DNA from: Domibacillus indicus
Lineage (GTDB): Bacteria > Bacillota > Bacilli > Bacillales > Domibacillaceae
Direction: 5' to 3'
Assembly: GCF_000970685.1 (NCBI RefSeq)
Contig: NZ_LAJB01000002.1
Span: 124,001 to 188,000, forward strand
Length of the DNA: 64,000 nucleotides
The first letter of the stretch is position 1. Every line of letters starts with the position of its first letter. The translations under genes were made by a program, and so were the position numbers. Positions 58,488 through 64,000 of this stretch are shown here, piece by piece. The notes under the pieces are model-generated. The model saw only the letters and a list, made by a program, of their open reading frames with translations, had not been told where the DNA came from and did not search any database.

Positions 58488-58689
58488 AGTATCCTGCCTT
58501 TCTCGTTATCTGTTTCTCATTATACAGCCATTTGAAAAAAGAAACAGGGAAAATTAAGTGAACGGAATGAAGCGTCTCATATCTGGTCTCGTGGCAGCGT
58601 GTATTTATCCGTGGTTTTCCGTGCTGGTTAAAAGGATAGAATTGGACTCAGATTCCTGCGCCTGCGTTTTTCTTCTCTTTTTTGCCAAG

Positions 58690-58737
58690 GAAAAAACCCC
58701 CTTATTGTGTGATGGTTTTCAACACATAAGAGGGTTC
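58690..58737 (-). terminator. ackA terminator
   Basis: AACCCCCTTATTGTGT pairs with ACACATAAGAGGGTT; the minus strand continues TTTTTT. It is about 110 bases after the ackA stop. Confidence 0.8.
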
Positions 58738-58844
58738 AAAGGTAGAATTCCGGCCATGGTTTTATTTCACCAAATGTTCTATAAAGCCCATTTCCTGAAC
58801 TGCAGCCATAACCGGGCATTTACGCTAAATGTTGACTTAATGCC

Positions 58845-60038
58845 TTATGCTCCAGCTAAACGGACAACGTCACGCGCAATCATAACTTCTTCGTTTGTCG
58901 GGATGACGATGACTTTAACCGGCGAGTGCGGGTAGCTGATAAACTGCTCCTGGCCGCGCGTGTTGTTCAGTGCCGGGTCCCAGTAAACGCCCATAAATTC
59001 AAGGCCGTTCATGATGCGGGCGCGTGTGTTAATGTCGTTTTCGCCAATGCCGGCTGTAAAGATGATCGCATCGACGCCGGACATGCGGGCTGCATAAGAG
59101 CCGATGTATTTGTGAATGCGGCTTGCGAATACTTCAAGCGCTGTGATCGCCCGTTCGCTTCCTTCTTCCGCTGCTTTGGCGATGTCGCGCAGGTCACTTG
59201 ATACGCCGGATACGCCGAGCATGCCGCTTTTTTTGTTCAAGGTATCCAGCACTTCGTCCGCTGTCTGGCCTGTTTTCTCCATAATAAATGGAATCAGCGC
59301 CGGGTCAATGTTTCCGGAGCGTGTTCCCATTGCCACACCGGCAAGCGGCGTAAAGCCCATGGATGTATCGATCGATTTTCCGCCTTCGATTGCCGCGATG
59401 CTGGCACCGTTGCCCAGGTGGCAGGAAATTAAGCGCAGCTGCTCGATCGGACGGCCAAGCAGTGCTGCTGCACGCTCGGATACGTATTTATGCGATGTGC
59501 CGTGGAAGCCGTATTTCCGGATGCCGTATTCTTTATAGTACTCGTACGGCAGGCTGTACAGGAAAGATTTCTCCGGCATTGTCTGGTGGAATGCCGTGTC
59601 AAATACCGCCACAGCCGGCACGTTTGGCAAAACGGATCGGAAAGCCCGGATGCCGGTTACGTTGGCCGGATTGTGAAGCGGCGCAAGCTCCGACAGCTCT
59701 TCGATTTCCGCCAGAGTAGCGTCTGTAATTACAGCAGAATCGTTGAATTTTTCTCCGCCGTGAACGACGCGGTGGCCGATGCCGTTAATTTCATCAAGCG
59801 AGGCGACGATGCCGTTTGAAACAAGCTTGGAAAGCAGCATTTGAACCGCCACGGCGTGATCGGGGATATCTGTGGTTTCTGTATCGGTTGTGCCGTCTGG
59901 CTTTGTGATCGAGAAGACGGAATCCGAAAGGCCGATTCTTTCTACCAGCCCTTTTGTCAGCACCGTTTCCTGGGGCATTTCAAACAGCTGGAATTTTAAT
60001 GATGAACTACCTGCGTTAATCGCAATTATTTTAGACAT
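58845..60038 (-). CDS. ackA: Acetate kinase
   Basis: A 397-residue cytoplasmic kinase interconverting acetyl phosphate plus ADP and acetate plus ATP, the last step of overflow metabolism. Signature residues are complete: N-terminal [84 protein letters not shown] with the catalytic Asp and Arg residues, and FTAGIGEND near the C terminus. ATG 60038 has AAGGAGG upstream. A cre-like palindrome upstream fits CcpA activation of ackA as known in B. subtilis. Confidence 0.97.
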   Translation of the reverse strand: MSKIIAINAGSSSLKFQLFEMPQETVLTKGLVERIGLSDSVFSITKPDGTTDTETTDIPDHAVAVQMLLSKLVSNGIVASLDEINGIGHRVVHGGEKFNDSAVITDATLAEIEELSELAPLHNPANVTGIRAFRSVLPNVPAVAVFDTAFHQTMPEKSFLYSLPYEYYKEYGIRKYGFHGTSHKYVSERAAALLGRPIEQLRLISCHLGNGASIAAIEGGKSIDTSMGFTPLAGVAMGTRSGNIDPALIPFIMEKTGQTADEVLDTLNKKSGMLGVSGVSSDLRDIAKAAEEGSERAITALEVFASRIHKYIGSYAARMSGVDAIIFTAGIGENDINTRARIMNGLEFMGVYWDPALNNTRGQEQFISYPHSPVKVIVIPTNEEVMIARDVVRLAGA

Positions 60039-60121
60039 TATATCCTCCTTAGTGGGCGAACCTTTTTTCTCTCTATATAGAGATAACGTGTTCCGGATAA
60101 AATAGCAAGCGTTCCTTTCTC

Positions 60122-60136
60122 TGTAAACCGTTTACA
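60122..60136. promoter_or_regulatory. cre-like palindrome upstream of ackA
   Basis: TGTAAACCGTTTACA is a perfect 15-base palindrome, about 85 bases before the ackA start. It matches the CcpA cre site except for one additional central base; a different LacI-family repressor is an alternative reader. Confidence 0.55.
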
Positions 60137-60314
60137 CGAAATAATAAATATTTTCCGACAAATCGGTTTCCTCTATCCACTTTTTTCTTTCCCAGAATTT
60201 CTCTTCTTTATTCTTAAAAGATGTACAAATAATTTTCAAAATAAATGTAGTCAATCCAATTAAAAACATTTACACTGAGTTTATACGAAAACTGTTAAAA
60301 AAGGAGTGGTTCTT

Positions 60315-61613
60315 TTGCCACTATTTTCTCGAATTGAAAAAAAACCTTCGTCCCTGTTTCCTGCCGGAGCAGTTCCGAAGGCCCATATATCGATCCCTGC
60401 CGGCTCAGAGCTTCGTGAACAAATCGCCATGATCGGCTTAACCGAAAAAGACCTCGCTTATATTAAGGAGCTGAAACCGGTTGTGGACAGCCACATTGAA
60501 GGGATTATCGATGTATTTTATGCAAATATCATGAAGCAGCCGGGCTTAGTGGAAATTATTGAAAGCCACAGCACGGTGGACCGCCTGAAAGGAACGCTCC
60601 GCACCCATATTGCCGAGCTGTTTAACGGACAGATTGACGAAGAGTTTCTTCATAAGCGCTACCGAATTGCGCATGTGCATGTGCGGATCGGGCTTCAAAC
60701 AAAATGGTATATGTCGGCTTTTCAAAATTTGATCAATTCACTGAATGCCTTGATCATTGAACAGCCGTGGATTCCGGAAGACCAGTCAGCTGCCATGCAG
60801 GCTGTTACAAAAGTGTTGAATTTGGAGCAGCAGATTGTTCTTGAAGCGTATGAGCAGGAAAATGAGCGCATCCGCCAGGAGCATGCTGCCGAAAAAGCAA
60901 AAGTAAACGAGCGGATGACTGCCATTTCACAGGAGCTGGCGGCGATTTCTGAGGAAGCCAGCGCTTCGGTCACGGAGCTTGCCCAGCAGTCTGATTTCAT
61001 TGCCTCCTCTACGAAACAGGGCTTAACAGAGGCAGATCAGTCGGAAGCCCGCTCTCTTGAAGGCCAGAAGCAGCTTCAGGTTCAAAGCAGCAAGCTCGAA
61101 TCGATCCAGGCGGCGGTTGCGGATATTCAGCTGTTTTCAAGTGAGCTGAACAATATTTCCCAGCAGATTGTCCAGGTAATTACTCTCGTTGGCAATATCG
61201 CCGGGCAGACAAATCTGCTTGCCCTGAATGCGTCCATTGAAGCGGCGCGTGCCGGCGAGCATGGAAAAGGCTTTGCGGTTGTAGCGGAGGAAATACGCAA
61301 GCTGTCGGATCAAACAAAAGAATCGACGGGTAACGTATCGGCCCATATTACCAAAACAAATGATTTAATCAAGCAGATGAGCAGCTCGGTTGAAACGGTG
61401 AATGAACTTGTGAAAGCGGGCATCTCCGGGATGAACCAGACCGGTGAAGACTTTACGGCGCTTTTGTCGCAGATCAGCCAGACGAAAAACCGCAATCGGG
61501 AAATCGATCAGAAAATGCAGCATTTTGTTTCAGTTATTCAGGAAATCGAAAAAGCGTCCGGCCAGGTGGCCAGCTCTGCTGCTTCACTGAGCCATGTTAC
61601 GGAATCGTTTTAA
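60315..61613 (+). CDS. hemAT: Globin-coupled oxygen-sensing chemoreceptor HemAT
   Basis: About 432 residues. TTG 60315 is preferred over GTG 60306 because AAAGGAG lies 8 bases before it. The N-terminal globin sensor (about 30-185) has the [21 protein letters not shown] stretch (key residues: His120 and His122, one of which is the proximal heme ligand, plus the GLQTKWYM helix). A linker and a soluble MCP signalling domain follow, with hairpin core [26 protein letters not shown] (key [20 protein letters not shown]). It binds O2 on heme b and signals to CheA for aerotaxis. No membrane segment, as expected. It is followed by a terminator. Confidence 0.95.
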   Translation: MPLFSRIEKKPSSLFPAGAVPKAHISIPAGSELREQIAMIGLTEKDLAYIKELKPVVDSHIEGIIDVFYANIMKQPGLVEIIESHSTVDRLKGTLRTHIAELFNGQIDEEFLHKRYRIAHVHVRIGLQTKWYMSAFQNLINSLNALIIEQPWIPEDQSAAMQAVTKVLNLEQQIVLEAYEQENERIRQEHAAEKAKVNERMTAISQELAAISEEASASVTELAQQSDFIASSTKQGLTEADQSEARSLEGQKQLQVQSSKLESIQAAVADIQLFSSELNNISQQIVQVITLVGNIAGQTNLLALNASIEAARAGEHGKGFAVVAEEIRKLSDQTKESTGNVSAHITKTNDLIKQMSSSVETVNELVKAGISGMNQTGEDFTALLSQISQTKNRNREIDQKMQHFVSVIQEIEKASGQVASSAASLSHVTESF

Positions 61614-61620
61614 TTTTCCG

Positions 61621-61648
61621 GCGGCCGTTCTCCGGAGCGGCCTTTTTG
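61621..61648 (+). terminator. hemAT terminator
   Basis: GGCCGTTCTCCGGAGCGGCC hairpin followed by TTTTT, beginning 8 bases after the stop. Confidence 0.85.
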
Positions 61649-61693
61649 TGTGGTAAAATACGGGATGGATTGTTTCAGATGAGGAGGAGTTTT

Positions 61694-63553
61694 TTGGACA
61701 AGCGGTATCCTGCTCTTATTTTGTTGTTTACAGTTTTTTATTATGCGTGGCTTTTTATATTCCAGCATGACGAATGGATCCGGACGCTCGGCGGTAATGT
61801 ATTGTCGATTTTCGGGCTCGGCACCGCCCTTTACTGGACCGCCCGGGCTGTGCTTTCTCCTGGCGTCAGACAGCCGTTATTCTGGAAATGGATTTTCGCG
61901 GGCCTTGGCTTTTATTTTGTATCAGAATGCATCTGGTTCTGGTATGAAAGCGTCTGGCGCGTGGAAGTGCCGATTTCCGGCTTCCTGGATTACTTGTATC
62001 TGGCCAATTATTTCTGTTACCTTCTTGCGTTTGCGGTCCGGATCAAGCAGGAACAAAAAACCGTGCGGACCGTCCGGATCCTGTTCGATATGCTGATTAC
62101 GATGACGGTTGCGGTCAGCTTCAGCTGGCAGTTTATCATCGGAACCATTATCGGGGACAAAGAATTGTCTATGCTTGACGTACTGATTAATCTCAGTTAT
62201 CCTGCGACGGATCTTGCTTTGCTGGTGGCGGCCTGCACGTTTTTCTTTGGCTTCAGCAAGTCCCATGCCAGGAATGAAATCAGTCTGATTTTGTTTGGCC
62301 TTGCCATTCAAATTGCGGTGGATTCCACGTACACAGCCATGACGCTCAATGGAGTCTATGAATCTGGCAATCTAACAGATCCGCTGTACATAACAGCTCC
62401 TCTTTTACTGGCCCTGGCCGGCCGTTTGTACGGCAGTGCGCCGGCGGACCGCTCCCTTCCGTCAAAACGGACCAGTGTTTTGCGTTTTATGCTGCCGTAT
62501 GCCGGCATCCTGATTTTGTTTATCTGCATGATCATTTACTGTGGATTGAATGCCTTGACAATCGGCTCCCTGCTTGCTATTGTCCTGCTTATGGCCCGGC
62601 AGGCTCTGACGCTGCTAGAAAACCAGCGGCTCTACAGCCAGCTGCTTCAGCGCTCGAACGATCTGTCTGTCAACGAGCAGCGCTACCGCTCCCTGTTTGA
62701 TTATTATCCGGAAGCCGCGTTTTCAATCGGGCTTGACGGCTGCTTTCAATCCATTAACCAGGCAGCCGCAAGAATGCTTGGCTATGCGGACGAAACGGAA
62801 TTAATCGGTCAGCCCTGCCGCTCCTTTTTATCGGAGGAGGATAAACAGAAGGTGAAAGCTCATTATTATTATCTGTTAAAAGGGATCGGGCGTGAGTATG
62901 AGATCACCCTTCACAGCCGGACCGGCCGGCCGTTTATAATGAATATGACTAATATTCCGATTGTCGTTGACGGCCAGGTAACCGGCATATACGGAATTGG
63001 CAAAGATGTGACCGAACAGAAAAACAAGCAGCAGAAAATGACGCAACTGGCGTATCACGACACACTGACCGGGCTGCCGAACCGGCTGACTTTCCACAAT
63101 AAGCTAATGAAGCTGATTCAGGATAATAAAAATCCGTTTGCCGTTGTTTACATGGACCTGGACGGCTTTAAATCGATTAACGATACGCTCGGACATGATG
63201 CGGGTGACGAGCTGCTTATCACGGTCAGCAGGCGGCTGTCCGCAGCGCTTCGCACATCAGATATGGCTGCACGCCAGGGAGGCGATGAATTTACGGCAGT
63301 GATCAGCGGGATTTCTTCACGCGAGGAAGTCGAGAATATCGCCAGCCGGCTGCTGCTGTCGATCAGCGAGCGGTATCACATTGCCGGCGAGCTGCTGTCG
63401 GTTACACCAAGCATCGGGCTTTCGCTGTATCCGCAGGACGGCGGCACCCCCGAGCAGCTGTTAAAAAAAGCGGATCTGGCGATGTACAGCGTCAAGCAAA
63501 ATGGAAAAGGCGCTTTCCGCTTTTATTCAGAACACAAAGAGGAGAACGAATAA
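61694..63553 (+). CDS. Membrane-bound PAS-GGDEF diguanylate cyclase
   Basis: About 619 residues from TTG 61694, placed 6 bases after GGAGG; the longer frame has no site. The first 320 residues carry about nine membrane segments (PALILLFTVFYYAWLF onward), resembling a multi-pass sensor such as the MASE/7TM type. A PAS domain (about 335-450: FDYYPEAAFSIGLDGCFQSINQAAARMLGY) follows, then a GGDEF domain with LTGLPNRLTFHNKL, YMDLDGFKSINDTLGHDAGD and the intact active site RQGGDEFTAV. Intact GGDEF predicts c-di-GMP synthesis. An RxxD inhibitory site is not clearly visible. No EAL domain. Its stop codon is adjacent to the HAD gene start. Confidence 0.9.
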   Translation: MDKRYPALILLFTVFYYAWLFIFQHDEWIRTLGGNVLSIFGLGTALYWTARAVLSPGVRQPLFWKWIFAGLGFYFVSECIWFWYESVWRVEVPISGFLDYLYLANYFCYLLAFAVRIKQEQKTVRTVRILFDMLITMTVAVSFSWQFIIGTIIGDKELSMLDVLINLSYPATDLALLVAACTFFFGFSKSHARNEISLILFGLAIQIAVDSTYTAMTLNGVYESGNLTDPLYITAPLLLALAGRLYGSAPADRSLPSKRTSVLRFMLPYAGILILFICMIIYCGLNALTIGSLLAIVLLMARQALTLLENQRLYSQLLQRSNDLSVNEQRYRSLFDYYPEAAFSIGLDGCFQSINQAAARMLGYADETELIGQPCRSFLSEEDKQKVKAHYYYLLKGIGREYEITLHSRTGRPFIMNMTNIPIVVDGQVTGIYGIGKDVTEQKNKQQKMTQLAYHDTLTGLPNRLTFHNKLMKLIQDNKNPFAVVYMDLDGFKSINDTLGHDAGDELLITVSRRLSAALRTSDMAARQGGDEFTAVISGISSREEVENIASRLLLSISERYHIAGELLSVTPSIGLSLYPQDGGTPEQLLKKADLAMYSVKQNGKGAFRFYSEHKEENE

Positions 63554-64000
63554 ATGAAGTTACTTTGGGATTTAGATGGCACAATTTTTGATACGTATCC
63601 GGCAATTGTCAACAGCTTTGTGACGGTTCATGAAGCCGCAAAAGGAACAACGGTTGACCCGGCAGAGGCGCTGAGATGGCTGAAGAAAAACTCAAAGCTC
63701 GCATTTGCGCATTATGGCATTTCGGATGACTACCGCCCGATGTTTGCCGAGCTCGACCATAAAGAAGCGGAAGTGAGCTGCCGGCCGTTTGACGGCATAA
63801 AAGACGTTCTCGCTGCCGCGGAGGTAAACGTCATTGTCACCCACCGCAAAAAGCAATCGACGATTGAGCTTTTAACCAAATGGGGATTAGTCGACTTTTT
63901 CGATGAAATTGTCAGTCCCGAGGATGACGGCTTCCCGCGCAAGCCGGACGCTGCCGCGTATTTGTACCTGCATGAAAAGTACGGCCTTGACTGGGCTGTC
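63554..64000 (+). CDS. HAD-superfamily hydrolase, partial (runs off the window)
   Basis: The ATG at 63554 follows the stop of the cyclase directly (TAAATG), with GGAGAACG in the end of that gene as ribosome site. The first 149 residues show HAD motif I LLWDLDGTIFDTYPA with the nucleophile Asp and acid Asp, motif II VIVTHRKK with Thr, and motif III/IV start FPRKPDAAAYLY with Lys. The cap insertion is small and helical (C1 type), as in phosphoglycolate phosphatase-like enzymes of Bacillus. The substrate is unknown. Co-transcription with the cyclase is likely. Confidence 0.88.
   Translation, partial: MKLLWDLDGTIFDTYPAIVNSFVTVHEAAKGTTVDPAEALRWLKKNSKLAFAHYGISDDYRPMFAELDHKEAEVSCRPFDGIKDVLAAAEVNVIVTHRKKQSTIELLTKWGLVDFFDEIVSPEDDGFPRKPDAAAYLYLHEKYGLDWAV

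Noticed and set aside
58558-58935. Plus-strand frame of 125 codons opposite the ackA 3' end and terminator
   Set aside because: No ribosome site, crosses the ackA terminator hairpin and has no recognisable protein pattern.
1-64000. tRNA, rRNA, CRISPR arrays, prophage or intact insertion sequences
   Set aside because: No direct-repeat arrays with regular spacers, no tRNA cloverleaf, no rRNA-like sequence and no transposase or integrase frame was seen.

Overview
The window reads as chromosome of a low-to-mid GC, endospore-forming Bacillaceae (Firmicutes). This rests on typical Bacillus-type ribosome binding sites with ATG/GTG/TTG starts, sigma-A promoters, many hairpin-plus-T-tract terminators, and spore genes: transglutaminase Tgl, germination lipoprotein GerD, lytic enzyme CwlJ and a YjcZ-family peptide. 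The genus cannot be fixed from sequence alone. No rRNA, tRNA, CRISPR array, phage or intact insertion sequence was seen. The only mobile-like DNA is two small fold-back elements.

Layout. 1-3300: a partial SDR dehydrogenase, a MEDS-domain protein, a 2Fe-2S ferredoxin, an L,D-transpeptidase and a hypothetical. 3530-8015: a manganese uptake operon mntABCD with MntR-type operator sequence and a terminal mntR-like gene whose metal ligands are mostly replaced. 8130-14360: a metal/peptide-type ABC transporter operon (binding protein, two permeases, two ATPases) ending in a SAM methyltransferase and headed by a cobalamin riboswitch; it is probably a cobalt (or cobalt-chelate) importer. 14660-17660: tgl, a small membrane protein, a fold-back element, an LCMT-like methyltransferase behind an attenuator-like leader, and a VOC pseudogene.

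17660-27920: a sugar-sensing and arabinan-use locus. It holds a binding lipoprotein, YesM-type kinase and YesN-type AraC regulator in one coupled operon, an MFS transporter downstream, and a 1251-residue LamG/GH51 arabinofuranosidase with an AraR-like site upstream. 28360-30630: a stand-alone RsbT-like kinase and two divergent MpsC-domain (DUF2294) paralogs. 31250-35640: PadR/DUF1048, two paralogous proline-rich proteins around a small heat-shock protein, a YjcZ peptide, and an internally duplicated protein followed by a 43-residue membrane peptide.

35730-45410: SstT transporter, several lipoproteins and hypotheticals including a SUKH-type protein, an IolT-like sugar porter, a soluble PAS-PAS chemoreceptor and a VOC protein. 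45510-52260: gerD, SH3b secreted protein, a hydrolase broken by one stop codon, an XRE-AbrB regulator overlapping a macrolide-type glycosyltransferase, small hypotheticals and cwlJ. 52680-64000: cytochrome bd oxidase (cydAB), a DUF3298 relic, another SH3b protein, a DEDD exonuclease, ackA with a cre-like site, the oxygen sensor hemAT, a PAS-GGDEF cyclase and a partial HAD phosphatase.

Main points for follow-up: the MntR homolog lacking most Mn ligands beside otherwise canonical mntABCD; the riboswitch-controlled transporter plus methyltransferase; the apparently cytoplasmic multidomain arabinofuranosidase; and several small duplicated proteins of unknown function. All family assignments are from reading the sequence and memory of the families; no database search was run.
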